This document shows positions 43,510 through 52,558 of a DNA stretch of 64,000 nucleotides, one piece after another. Every line of letters begins with the position of its first letter. Position 1 is the first letter of the stretch. The position numbers and the translations under genes were made by a program. Source of the DNA: CAVROT01 sp963722905 (GTDB taxonomy: Bacteria > Pseudomonadota > Alphaproteobacteria > Rhodobacterales > Rhodobacteraceae); contig CAVROT010000006.1 of NCBI GenBank assembly GCA_963722905.1, positions 186,001 through 250,000 on the forward strand, given 5' to 3'. Under the pieces are notes generated by a model. The model worked only from the letters and a program-made list of their open reading frames with translations. It did not search any database and was not told the DNA's origin.

Positions 43510-44397
43510 TCAGTCGCTCCTCAGCAGGCGCAGCTGAAGCAGGCTGACGATCAGCAGAACGGTGAAGAGCACCACCGTCTGCGCGGCGGCATAACCCATG
43601 TCGTAGTTGGTAAACGCCGTCTCGTAGATCATCAGGACCAGCGGCTTGGTCGCGTTCAGGGGCCCGCCGGGATTGTTCGTCGTCATGTTGAAGACGTGGT
43701 CGAAGATCCGCAGGAACCCGATGGACGAGAACACCACAAGGAACACTACCGTCGGGCGCAGCAGCGGAAGGGTGATCTGCGTCAGCACCGTCCACCAGCC
43801 GACGCCGTCGATCTTGGCCGCCTCGTAGTAGCTGGTCGGAATGGCGCGCAGCCCGGCCATGAAGATGATGATCTGGAACCCCAGGCCCGCCCATATGGCC
43901 GGCGCCAGCACGGCGGGCAGGGCGTTCGTGGTGGAGTTGAGGAACGAGATCTGCGCGATCCCGAACTGCGCCAGAATGTTGTTGAAGAGGCCGATGGGCA
44001 CGCCCTGGTAGAACCACCGCCAGACCCACGCCATCGCGACGGCGCTGGTCATGAAGGGCAGGAAATAAAGCATCCGCAGGAACGAATGCGCGAAACGCAG
44101 CTTGTCGAGGTGGTAGGCGATCAGGAACGACAGCACGAGCGAGATCGGGGTGCCGATCAGCAGGTACTGGAACGTGTTGCCGAAGACCTTCCAGAAGACC
44201 GGATCGTTCCAGAGCGTCGCGTAGTTGTCGAGCCCGGTCCACGTCCGCGCGCCCAGCAGGTTCCAGTCCTGGAACGAGATGAGGATCGCGTTGCCGGTCG
44301 GATAGAACCGGATCACCCCGTAGAACAGCACCGGCAGGGACAGGAAGGCCCAGGCCCAGGCGATCTGCTTTTGTCGGACGGTCAGGTTTCTGTACAT
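43510..44397 (-). CDS. Carbohydrate ABC importer permease, MalF type
   Basis: A 295-residue inner-membrane permease with six helices. The EAA loop reads YYEAAKIDGVGWWTVLTQITLP, given here in part as EAAKIDGVGWW, followed by LLRPTVVFLVVFSSIG. It lies 70 bp after the binding-protein gene and directly before the MalG-type gene, the normal order for carbohydrate importers. Confidence 0.92.
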   Translation of the reverse strand: MYRNLTVRQKQIAWAWAFLSLPVLFYGVIRFYPTGNAILISFQDWNLLGARTWTGLDNYATLWNDPVFWKVFGNTFQYLLIGTPISLVLSFLIAYHLDKLRFAHSFLRMLYFLPFMTSAVAMAWVWRWFYQGVPIGLFNNILAQFGIAQISFLNSTTNALPAVLAPAIWAGLGFQIIIFMAGLRAIPTSYYEAAKIDGVGWWTVLTQITLPLLRPTVVFLVVFSSIGFLRIFDHVFNMTTNNPGGPLNATKPLVLMIYETAFTNYDMGYAAAQTVVLFTVLLIVSLLQLRLLRSD

Positions 44398-44467
44398 GCC
44401 GTGCCCATGGGAAGCGTATCGCCGGTCCGGCCCCGCAGGGCCACACCGTCCGGTGTCGCGTCAGCGG

Positions 44468-45718
44468 TCACTCGCCCGTCGGGCCCTCGTCGAGGATCTT
44501 CTGCTCGGCCGCGGCGGCGACGGCGAGGCTGTCGGCGACGGACTGGTCCTCGAGGTCGATCCTCTCGACCATCTGCACCATGACGTCGCGCTGGGCGCTC
44601 TCGTTCACGAACCGCGTCGTGTGGGCGTATTCGAGACCGCGGATGAACGGGCCGTAGACGGGATCCTCGGCGTTCGCCTCGGTCATGCCGACCGACGGCT
44701 TGGCCGGCAGCTCTCCGACCGTGTCGAGCCATACCTGCATCGCCTCGTCCGAGACGATGAACTCCATGAACTTGACGGCGGCGTCGTACTTCTCGCCCTC
44801 GGCCTTGGAGGTGATCGCGTTCACCCAGTAGCTGGAATAGTTGGACTGAGTGCCGTCCGGCCCCGCCGGCAGCTCGGCCACGCCCCATTCCAGGCCGCGC
44901 ACCTCCTCCAGCGCGCCGATGCGGAAGCTGCCGTCGATGTGCATCCCCGCCAGCCCCGCCTTGAACGCCGCCTGGGGCTCGTCCATGAAACCGATGGTCG
45001 TCACGGCGCCGTCGCCCTCGGTGAGGCCCATGTAGAACTCCAGCGCCTGCCGGCCGGCGTCGCTGTCGTAGTTCACGGTCGTGGCGGTTTCGTCCGTATA
45101 GGGGGTGCCGCCGAACTGCCGCACGAGGACCTCCCGCCACCAGTGGTGATCCTGCGCGGTCATCCCGGCGGTGAGGCCGGTCTGCGTGATGTTGCCCGCG
45201 CCGTCGCGCTTGGTCATCGCACGGGCGTCTTCCATCAGTTCATCGAGATCGGCGGGCGGGCCGTCGATGCCCGCCTCCTCCATCAGCCGTTCGTTATAGA
45301 AGAGCGCCAGCGACCGGACGGCTGTCGGGAGGGCCCAATACTGGTCGCCCTCCTTCATCGCCTGGACCATGGGAAAGAATGCCTCGTCGATCTCGGCGGC
45401 GGGGAACGCGTCGGTCGGCAGCGGCTGGATCAGGCTGGCCGCCCTGTAGTCGTCCAGCCAGCCGTAGAACAGCTGCACCACGTCGGGGCCCTCGCCCGCG
45501 GGGATCGCGGCGGCGACCTTGGTCCGGTAGCTGTCGTAGGGGAAATGGGACATCTTCACCGTGATGTCGGGGTTGGCGGCCTGGAACGTCTCGATCAGCT
45601 CCTCCATCGCCGTCACGCGGGCGTCGAAGAAATACTGCCAGTACTCGATCTCGACGGCACCGGCGGCGTTCGTCAGGCCCATGGACGCCAGCGCGGCGAT
45701 CGCGGTCTGTCTCATCAT
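44468..45718 (-). CDS. Extracellular sugar-type solute-binding protein (family 1)
   Basis: A 416-residue periplasmic binding protein with a signal peptide (TAIAALASMGLTNAAGAVE). The mature part has the family 1 look: WQYFFDARVTAMEELIETF, then PDITVKMSHFPYDSY, VVQLFYGWLDDY, and WALPTAVRSLALFYN; late residues include WVNAITSKAEGEKYDAA and a MQVWLDTVGELPA block. It is first in the seven-gene importer and enzyme run, divergent from the PIG-L gene at 45929. Start 45718 (MMRQTAIAA) has a GGGAG-like site upstream. Confidence 0.92.
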   Translation of the reverse strand: MMRQTAIAALASMGLTNAAGAVEIEYWQYFFDARVTAMEELIETFQAANPDITVKMSHFPYDSYRTKVAAAIPAGEGPDVVQLFYGWLDDYRAASLIQPLPTDAFPAAEIDEAFFPMVQAMKEGDQYWALPTAVRSLALFYNERLMEEAGIDGPPADLDELMEDARAMTKRDGAGNITQTGLTAGMTAQDHHWWREVLVRQFGGTPYTDETATTVNYDSDAGRQALEFYMGLTEGDGAVTTIGFMDEPQAAFKAGLAGMHIDGSFRIGALEEVRGLEWGVAELPAGPDGTQSNYSSYWVNAITSKAEGEKYDAAVKFMEFIVSDEAMQVWLDTVGELPAKPSVGMTEANAEDPVYGPFIRGLEYAHTTRFVNESAQRDVMVQMVERIDLEDQSVADSLAVAAAAEQKILDEGPTGE

Positions 45719-45928
45719 GTCTGAGTCTCCCGGTTTGGCGGATCGGACGCGGGTCCGGCCCCGTTGAATGGAAAACGCTAGGGCAAGGCGGCAGGTCCGG
45801 CAACCTCGATGCGTTGACGGACCGCACGGCTGCGACCATCCTTGCCGAAGGACGCCTCGCCGCGGTGCAGGCTGCGACCATGTCGCGGATACGATGCCGG
45901 ATCCGTGCCGCCGTTGGAAAGGCTCCGG
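45719..45928. promoter_or_regulatory. Divergent region between the importer operon and the PIG-L gene
   Basis: 210 bases that must hold the promoters of both the seven-gene importer operon and the deacetylase gene, so a shared operator is likely. I cannot point to a clear palindrome. No regulator gene lies next to it. Confidence 0.4.
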
Positions 45929-48163
45929 ATGACACCCGACCAGTCCCGCCTGGAATCCGATCGCGCTGCCCCCCGCATCGTCGCCCTGTGGGAGGCGCTG
46001 ACCGCGCTGCGCACGCCTCTGACCTTCCTCCAGTCCGGCGCCCATCCCGACGACGAGATCTCCGACATGCTGGCGGCGCTGCGGTTCCGCGACGGGCTGT
46101 CGGTGGCCTTCGTCTGCGCCACGCGGGGCGAGGGCGGGCAGAACGACATCGGCCGCGTCCGCGGCGCCGCGCTGGGTGCCCTGCGCACCGCCGAGATGGA
46201 GGCAGCGGCCGCCCGGCTGGACCTGTGGCTGCTGTGGCTGGACGAGGGGCCGGACGACACGATCCGCGATTTCGGGTTCTCCAGGTCGGGCGACGATACT
46301 CTGGCCCGCTGGGGCCGGGCGCGCACGCTGGACCGGTTCGCGCGGGCCATCAGGCAGGTGCGGCCCGATATCCTGAGCCCGACGTTCCTCGATGTCCCCG
46401 GCCAGCACGGCCACCATCGCGCCATGACCGCCCTGGCCCACGAGGCGGTGGCGCGCGCCGCGGACCCGGTTCTGGAAACGACGGGACTGGAGCCGTGGGA
46501 GGTGGCCAAGCTCTACCTCCCGGCGTGGTCGGGCGCGGGCCAGGCCTATGACGACGCGCTGCCGCCGCCGCCCGCGACGGTCACGGTGCCCGGCGACGGT
46601 CGCGATCCCGTCACGGGGTGGACATGGGCGCGCCGGGGGCAGCAATCGCGCGCGATGCACCGGACGCAGGGCATGGGCCACTGGCCCGACCGCGCGCGCG
46701 ACTGGCCGCTGCATCTGGTCGGCGGCGCGGCCGAGGCTTCCATCACCGATGGCCTGCCGGCGACGCTGGCCGATCTGGGCCTGCCGGCGGTACAGGCATC
46801 GCTGGATGCGGCCATCGCCGCCTTTCCCGACGGCGGGGAGGTCGCCCGCCACGCCGCCGCAGCACTGGGTGAGCTGAAGGCCGCCCGAACCGATCCGCGC
46901 CATGCGCACAGGCTGGAGGCCAAGGTCGCGCAGCTTCACCGCGTCCTCTATCTCGCCTCGGGTGCCGAAGCGCGCGGCACCGTCGACGCCGACTGGCTGC
47001 CGCCGGGCGCCACCGCGACGCTGACGGTCCAGCGTCATGCGGGCGCGGCGCGCGACCTTGCCGTCGCACCCGCACTCCCCCCGGGCTGGCGGCTGCACGG
47101 CGACGTCTTGACCGCCGACGCCCCGCCCGACCCCTATCCGGCGCAATGGCACCCGCTGCACCCGCCGGCCCCTGCGCTGGACGTGGCCGCCACCGTCGCG
47201 GGCGCCACCATTTCCGTGCGCCTGCCGCTGGACCGAACGCCGTCCCCGGTGCCGCAGGCCGTGACGGTGGAGCCTGCGTCGGACATCCTGCCGGACGGGC
47301 GCGGCGCGGCGGTCCGCCTCGATCCGCCGAATGCCACGCTGGACCTGCCGCAGGGGTGGACACGCGCGGATGGCCTGCTGACGGCGCCCGAGGGGGCGGC
47401 CGGCCGGCACGACCTGCCGGTGCGCCACGAGGGCCGGCCCGCCGTCACCGTCACCCGTCTGCACACGCCCCACACGGCGCCCCGCGCGCTGGCCCGCCCC
47501 GCGGTGCTGCGGGTGGCGGCGCTGGACCTGGCGGTCCCGTCGGCGCGCATTGCCTATCTGGGCGCCGGCCACGACGACGTGGGCCATTGGCTGGGCCGCA
47601 TGGGTCTGGACGTCGCCATGCCCGCGAACGACGCGTTGCGCGACCTGCTGCCCCGGATCGACACCGTCGTCATCGGCATCTTCGCGCTGCGCCTGCGGCC
47701 GGGGTTGTCGGCGCTGATGCCGCTGCTGCATGACTGGACGCGCGCGGGCGGCACGCTGCTGACGCTCTATCACCGCCCATGGGACGACTGGGACGCCGCG
47801 CGGACGCCGCCGCTGCGGCTGCGGATCGGCCAGCCGTCGCTGCGCTGGCGCGTCACCGATCCGGCCGCCGCCGTCACCCATCTGGCGCCGGACCACCCGC
47901 TGCTGACCGGACCCAACCGCATCGGACCCGCCGACTGGGAGGGCTGGGACAAGGAGCGTGGCCTCTACTTCGCCAGCGACTGGGATACGGCCTACGTGCC
48001 CCTCCTGTCGATGTCCGATGCGGGCGAAGCGCCACTGGAGGGCGCGCTCGTCTCGGCCGAGGTGGGGGCGGGGCGCCATACCCATTGCGCGCTGGTGCTG
48101 CACCACCAGATGGACGCCCTCGTTCCGGGTGCGTTCCGACTGATGGCCAACCTCGTCGCGTGA
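45929..48163 (+). CDS. Long PIG-L family deacetylase with C-terminal amidotransferase-like domain
   Basis: A 744-residue protein. The N-terminal third is a PIG-L/LmbE zinc deacetylase: SGAHPDDEISDML (the HPDDE zinc motif), RGEGGQND, and GQHGHHRAM with the last ligand histidine. The middle contains b-rich segments, and the last 200 residues (from RIAYLGAGHDDVGHWLGRMG to HHQMDALVPGAFRLMANL) look like a class I glutamine-amidotransferase-like/trehalose-utilisation fold. PIG-L enzymes remove the N-acetyl group from GlcNAc conjugates. No signal peptide is visible. Its divergence from a sugar importer whose operon holds a SIS enzyme suggests it deacetylates the imported sugar. Confidence 0.85.
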   Translation: MTPDQSRLESDRAAPRIVALWEALTALRTPLTFLQSGAHPDDEISDMLAALRFRDGLSVAFVCATRGEGGQNDIGRVRGAALGALRTAEMEAAAARLDLWLLWLDEGPDDTIRDFGFSRSGDDTLARWGRARTLDRFARAIRQVRPDILSPTFLDVPGQHGHHRAMTALAHEAVARAADPVLETTGLEPWEVAKLYLPAWSGAGQAYDDALPPPPATVTVPGDGRDPVTGWTWARRGQQSRAMHRTQGMGHWPDRARDWPLHLVGGAAEASITDGLPATLADLGLPAVQASLDAAIAAFPDGGEVARHAAAALGELKAARTDPRHAHRLEAKVAQLHRVLYLASGAEARGTVDADWLPPGATATLTVQRHAGAARDLAVAPALPPGWRLHGDVLTADAPPDPYPAQWHPLHPPAPALDVAATVAGATISVRLPLDRTPSPVPQAVTVEPASDILPDGRGAAVRLDPPNATLDLPQGWTRADGLLTAPEGAAGRHDLPVRHEGRPAVTVTRLHTPHTAPRALARPAVLRVAALDLAVPSARIAYLGAGHDDVGHWLGRMGLDVAMPANDALRDLLPRIDTVVIGIFALRLRPGLSALMPLLHDWTRAGGTLLTLYHRPWDDWDAARTPPLRLRIGQPSLRWRVTDPAAAVTHLAPDHPLLTGPNRIGPADWEGWDKERGLYFASDWDTAYVPLLSMSDAGEAPLEGALVSAEVGAGRHTHCALVLHHQMDALVPGAFRLMANLVA

Positions 48164-48338
48164 ACCGCCGCGCCGGGCGTCGCCGACATGGCGCGCGGTG
48201 AAGGGCAAGGACGCGCGGCATCGTGGGTTGCGGGGGGCGTCGGTGACGGGGCCGCGCCATGGCGTCAGAGTGACGCCTGTCGTGGCAGGCAACCGGGTCG
48301 CCTGCCGTGCGCCGTAGAAGGCGACGGGTCCGACGCCG
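48164..48338. other. Convergent intergenic region
   Basis: 175 bases between the PIG-L gene and the Ldh-family gene. No gene or T-run terminator seen. Confidence 0.35.
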
Positions 48339-49430
48339 TCAGCTCCGGTCGCTCATGGCCGTGGAATCGACGTCCAGCCGCGCGGCAAGGTCCGCGATGC
48401 CCTGCGCCACCGCATCCGGCACGGGCAGGCCGTCGGCCATCCCCCGCGTCCGGCGGGCGCGCTCGGGATCGCCGGGGATCATCACCCGCTCCGTTCCGGC
48501 GGCCGGGGATGCGGCCTGCACGCACGCGATATAGGCCGCAACCTCGGCGCCGAAGCTGCCCGCGTCGTCCATCCGCGCGGGATCGACGAGGATCGACAGC
48601 AAGCCGTTGCCGAAGGCCGTCTCTCCCGGTCCGTTCGTGCCGTTCCCGGTGAGGGCGCCGGCCAGCAGCTCGCATGCCAGCGCAAGGCCGGATCCCTTGT
48701 GTTCGCCCATGGCGCGCAGGGCGCCGGGGCCGGCGGTCGGGTCCGGCACGTCGTCGTCGACGGTATCTCCGTAGAGCGCGGAGGGATCGGCGCTGCGCTG
48801 CCCGGCCCCGTCGATCAGCGCGCCCTCCGGCAACGGCTTGCCGCCACGCGCGGCGACCATCGCCTTGCCCTCGGCCACCAGCGAGGTGGCGAAGTCCAGC
48901 ACGAAGGAGTCGCCGCCGGGGTTGGGCACGCCGATGGCGACAGGGTTGGTCGAGGCGAGCCGCTGGGTCGTTCCGAAGGGCGCCACCAGCCGCGCGCCAG
49001 CGACATTGACGAAGTGAACGCTGACCAGCCCCGCCTCCATCGCCTGCTCGGCATAGGCGCCCAGCCGGCCGATATGACCGCCGCGCCGCATCGCGACGAT
49101 GGCGCAGCCGCCCTGCCGCGCGCGGTCGATCCCCATGGCGGTGGCGTCTCGTGCCATCCGCTGACCCATGCCGGACTGGCCGTCGAGGTGCAGCATCGCG
49201 CCCGTGTCGGCGATCACCTTCAGCTCGCGCCCGGCGTGGATCACTCCCGCCTCCAGCCAGTGCCGGTAGCGCATGATGCGGATGATGCCGTGGCTGTCGT
49301 GGCCGCGCAGGCTGGCCTCGACCAGATGACCGGCGACGCAGCCCGCCTCGTCGTCGTCGCAGCCGCTGCGGCCCAGGATGCCGGCGATGACGGTCGTCAC
49401 CCCGGAAGGATCGAGCAGGCGGTCGGCCAT
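48339..49430 (-). CDS. Ldh/malate dehydrogenase family NAD(P)-dependent oxidoreductase
   Basis: A 363-residue member of the malate/L-lactate (LDH2, YlbC/DpkA) family, which reduces 2-oxoacids or cyclic imines with NAD(P)H. Motifs: EASLRGHDSHGIIRI with the catalytic His, STNPVAIGVPNPGGDSFVLD, and KGSGLALACELLAGALTG. The family fold is unrelated to Rossmann lactate dehydrogenase. It is last in the run dctP-dctQ-dctM-this gene, 8 bp after dctM, so it probably acts on the acid brought in by the TRAP carrier. Confidence 0.9.
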   Translation of the reverse strand: MADRLLDPSGVTTVIAGILGRSGCDDDEAGCVAGHLVEASLRGHDSHGIIRIMRYRHWLEAGVIHAGRELKVIADTGAMLHLDGQSGMGQRMARDATAMGIDRARQGGCAIVAMRRGGHIGRLGAYAEQAMEAGLVSVHFVNVAGARLVAPFGTTQRLASTNPVAIGVPNPGGDSFVLDFATSLVAEGKAMVAARGGKPLPEGALIDGAGQRSADPSALYGDTVDDDVPDPTAGPGALRAMGEHKGSGLALACELLAGALTGNGTNGPGETAFGNGLLSILVDPARMDDAGSFGAEVAAYIACVQAASPAAGTERVMIPGDPERARRTRGMADGLPVPDAVAQGIADLAARLDVDSTAMSDRS

Positions 49431-49438
49431 CGGCGGCC

Positions 49439-50719
49439 CTAGCGGTAGATCAGCGTCGGCAGCCACATCGTCAGCGCCGGCACGAAGGTGATGAGAAGCA
49501 GTACCGCCACCAGCGGGATCAGGAACGGCGCGGTGCCCGCGACGCATGTCTCGAACGGGACGCGGGCGACGCGCGACAGGACGTAGAGGACCATGCCCAC
49601 GGGCGGGGTCAGCAGGCCCAGCATCAGGTTCAGCACCATGATCACGCCGAAATGCACCGGGTCGATGCCGATGGCCACGGCCACGGGCAGCAGCACCGGT
49701 ACCATGATGGTAATGGCGGCCACCGTCTCCATGAAACAGCCGACGATGAGCAGGATGAGGTTGATCAGCAGCAGGATGACCCACGGCCTCTCGGACACGG
49801 TCAGCAGACCGGCGGCGAAGTGTTCGGGGACGCGGTTCGATGTCAGGATCCAGGCGAAGATGGCGGCGGCGCCGACGACAAGCAGGACCACGGCCGTCGT
49901 TTCGATCGTGTCGAAGCTGACGCGCAGGAACCGTCGCCACGTCAGCGTACGGTAGACCAGAAGTCCCAGGAACAGCGCCCAGCCGCAAGCGGCGACGGCC
50001 GCCTCGGTCGGGGTGAAGGCGCCGGTCAGGATGCCGCCCACGATGATGACGGGGGTCATCAGCGACAGGAACGCCCGCAGGAAGGCGCGGCCCAGAACGC
50101 CCCAGTCGAAGGGCTGGTCGCGCGGGAATCCGCGGCGGCGGGCGAAGTACGCGATCATCAGCATCAGCGAGACGGCCATCAGCAGCCCCGGAAGGAACCC
50201 GGCCACGAAAAGCTGCCCGATGGAGGCGCCGGCGACGACGCCGTAGATCACCATCGGCAGCGACGGCGGGATGATCGGCCCGATGGTCGATGACGCGGCG
50301 GTGATGCCGACGGCGAAGCCGGTCTCGTAGTTCGCGTCGCGCATCGCCTTGATCTCGATGGCGCCCAACCCGCCGGCGTCCGCCACGGCTGCGCCCGACA
50401 TGCCGGCGAAGATCACGCTCGCCCCGACGTTGACGTGGCCCAGCCCGCCGCGCATCCAGCCTACCAGAGCCAGCGCGAAGCCGAAGATCCGCTCGGTGAT
50501 GCCGGCGGTGTTCATCAGGTTGCCCGCCAGGATGAAGAACGGGACGGCAAGCAAGGGGAAGCTGTCGACGCCGTTGATCATCCGGTGGGCCACCACCATC
50601 GGCGGCACGGACCCGCTGGCCCAGATGAAGATCGCCGACGATCCCGCCAGCGCCACGGCCACCGGCATCCCCACGATGATGAGGCCAAAGAGCATCACGA
50701 AGAGCCACAGGATGTCCAT
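49439..50719 (-). CDS. dctM: TRAP transporter large permease (DctM)
   Basis: A 426-residue inner-membrane protein with about 12 hydrophobic segments, the sodium-coupled transport subunit of a tripartite ATP-independent periplasmic importer. Typical strings: GMPVAVALAGSSAIF, LAVPFFILAGNLMN, GMSGAAVADAGGLGAIEIKAM, GIGASSTIGPIIPPSLPM-like AASSTIGPIIPPSLPMVIYG, and LMLGLLTPPVGMVLYV. The start lies 44 bp after dctQ. Confidence 0.94.
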   Translation of the reverse strand: MDILWLFVMLFGLIIVGMPVAVALAGSSAIFIWASGSVPPMVVAHRMINGVDSFPLLAVPFFILAGNLMNTAGITERIFGFALALVGWMRGGLGHVNVGASVIFAGMSGAAVADAGGLGAIEIKAMRDANYETGFAVGITAASSTIGPIIPPSLPMVIYGVVAGASIGQLFVAGFLPGLLMAVSLMLMIAYFARRRGFPRDQPFDWGVLGRAFLRAFLSLMTPVIIVGGILTGAFTPTEAAVAACGWALFLGLLVYRTLTWRRFLRVSFDTIETTAVVLLVVGAAAIFAWILTSNRVPEHFAAGLLTVSERPWVILLLINLILLIVGCFMETVAAITIMVPVLLPVAVAIGIDPVHFGVIMVLNLMLGLLTPPVGMVLYVLSRVARVPFETCVAGTAPFLIPLVAVLLLITFVPALTMWLPTLIYR

Positions 50720-50763
50720 TCAGTGCCCCTCCGCACGTCGGCGGCGCTTGGCGCTCCGCGCCA

Positions 50764-51339
50764 TCAGTCCACCGCCCGGACAGGGGCGGCCGCATCGGGG
50801 TCGATGAGCCGGGACGTGCCGGTGGCGACGTGCCGCCACGTGGCCCACGCCTGCAGGATGGCCATGCAGGCAAAGCAGCCCGCGACGATCCAGTAGACCG
50901 CCGACTTGGGCAGGTCGATCGACACCATCATCTGCTGCGTCCGCCCGGCGATCTGCACGCTGAGGAAGGCCAGCAGCACGAAGAACGCCGTGGAGACCAC
51001 GTCGATGAACCCCTGGGCCACCCGCCGCAGGGCTCGCGGGATCCAGCGGTAGAAGAACTCCACCGCGATATGCGTCTGCTTGCGGGTCGCCATGACGGCG
51101 CCCACGAAGGTCACGCCGATCAGCATGAACCGCGCGACCTCCTCGGTCCAGGCGATGGAATCGTTCAGGACGTAGCGGGTGAAGAACTGGGTGAAGACGA
51201 CGCCCGCCAGCGCCCAGAAGAGCACCAGTACGACGCCGTCGGTCCAGTGCAGGTCCGACAGGTCCACCGCGCCCTCATCCACGGCCAATGGTGCGGCCCC
51301 CGGCACGGGTCCCGACGCGGTGCGGTCGTCCTTCGTCAT
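50764..51339 (-). CDS. dctQ: TRAP transporter small permease (DctQ)
   Basis: A 191-residue membrane protein with four helices: VVLVLFWALAGVVFTQFFTR, an IAWTEEVARFMLIGVTFVGA segment (the conserved W-x-E-E motif near helix 2), and two more. The N-terminal about 40 residues are hydrophilic. It pairs with dctM and lies 60 bp after dctP. Confidence 0.92.
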   Translation of the reverse strand: MTKDDRTASGPVPGAAPLAVDEGAVDLSDLHWTDGVVLVLFWALAGVVFTQFFTRYVLNDSIAWTEEVARFMLIGVTFVGAVMATRKQTHIAVEFFYRWIPRALRRVAQGFIDVVSTAFFVLLAFLSVQIAGRTQQMMVSIDLPKSAVYWIVAGCFACMAILQAWATWRHVATGTSRLIDPDAAAPVRAVD

Positions 51340-51399
51340 CCGACCGCCTCGCAGGACCGCGCCACCGGCCCCGCCGCTTCGCGTTCCGTCAAGGCCGTG

Positions 51400-52380
51400 T
51401 CACTCGATGGCCTGCAGGCGGTCATAGGTCTCCTGGTCCCAGGTCGCCATCGGGCCGTTGTGCACCGCCTTCACCGCCTCGATGAAGGGGCCGCGGTCGA
51501 CCTCGTTCACCTGCACGCCCTGCTCGGTGAACCATTCGGCCAGCTCGCCCTCTGCCTTGATGATGGCGTCGGTGGCGCAGACGGCGGTTTGCGTCGCCAC
51601 GTCGGCCAGCGCGGTTCGGTCGGCCTCGTCCATCGCGTCCCAGGCGGGTCCGCCGACGATGGTCAGCAGCGCGTCGGTGATGTGCTGGGTGAGGTTGATG
51701 TTGGACTGCACCTCATAGAACTTCTTGGCCTGGATGGTGGGCAGCGGGTTCTCCTGCGCGTCCACGGTGCCCTGCTGGAGCGCCAGGTAGACCTCGGCGA
51801 AGGCGATGGGCGCCGGGTTCGCGCCGACCGCTTCGGGGAACATCATGTAGAGGGGGGCGTTCGGCACGCGGATCTTCAGGCCCTCCATGTCGGCGGGTGT
51901 CATGACAGGCTTGTTCGACGTGACCTGCCGCGCGCCGTAATAGGTCAGCGCGACGATGTGGTTGCCGGTCGCCTCGGTATAGCCGTCGCTGAGCTCGGTG
52001 AAGAGGTCCGAGTTGCGGAACTTGTCCCAGTGGTCGTAGTCGCGGAACATGAAGGGCGCGCCGCCTATGGCGATGGGACCGTAGGCCCGCCCGGCGAAGA
52101 GCTGCCCGGTATAGATGACGTCGACGGTGCCGAAGCCCAGCCCTTCGTTGATGTCGACCTCCTTGCCCAGCGACGAGGCCGGGAAGACCTCGATCCCGTA
52201 GCGGCCGTCGGTCGCGTCCATCAGCAGGTCCGACGCATCGACGGCGCAGGTGTGATAGGGCTCGGACGTTTCGTAGACATGGGCCCATTTCAGCATCTTG
52301 GCGTCCTGCGCGACGGCGGGCGCGGCCGCCAGGGCGACGCTTGCGACGGCGATACAGGTGCATGGGGCACGTAGGGGCAT
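51400..52380 (-). CDS. dctP: TRAP transporter substrate-binding protein (DctP)
   Basis: A 326-residue periplasmic binding protein with a signal peptide (CIAVASVALAAAPAVAQ). The mature part shows DctP motifs: KWAHVYETSEPYH, VDVIYTGQLFAG, the carboxylate-binding arginine in MEGLKIRVPNAP, and VYLALQQGTVDAQENPL. The conserved Arg indicates an organic-acid ligand. ATG at 52380 (MPLRAPCTC) is chosen since a signal peptide begins there; an ATG 13 codons upstream is also in frame. Confidence 0.93.
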   Translation of the reverse strand: MPLRAPCTCIAVASVALAAAPAVAQDAKMLKWAHVYETSEPYHTCAVDASDLLMDATDGRYGIEVFPASSLGKEVDINEGLGFGTVDVIYTGQLFAGRAYGPIAIGGAPFMFRDYDHWDKFRNSDLFTELSDGYTEATGNHIVALTYYGARQVTSNKPVMTPADMEGLKIRVPNAPLYMMFPEAVGANPAPIAFAEVYLALQQGTVDAQENPLPTIQAKKFYEVQSNINLTQHITDALLTIVGGPAWDAMDEADRTALADVATQTAVCATDAIIKAEGELAEWFTEQGVQVNEVDRGPFIEAVKAVHNGPMATWDQETYDRLQAIE

Positions 52381-52558
52381 GGGGGTCTCCTCCGGTGATG
52401 GCGATGCTTTTGGGTGCATCTTGCCGCCATGCTATCGCCGCCGCGCCGTTCGGCAAAGCAAAAGGTCGCACCGGGGAATATGCCGGGCACCGGCCGGCCG
52501 GGCGATGGCCGTCCGCGCACCCAACCGGCGACGGCCCGTTCGAGGCGGGGCCGCAGGC

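Noticed and set aside
39081..44583. Open frames of 979 and 713 codons on the plus strand across the carbohydrate importer operon.
   Set aside because: They are shadows of the SIS, ATPase, lyase, VOC and permease genes, with composition typical of antisense frames.
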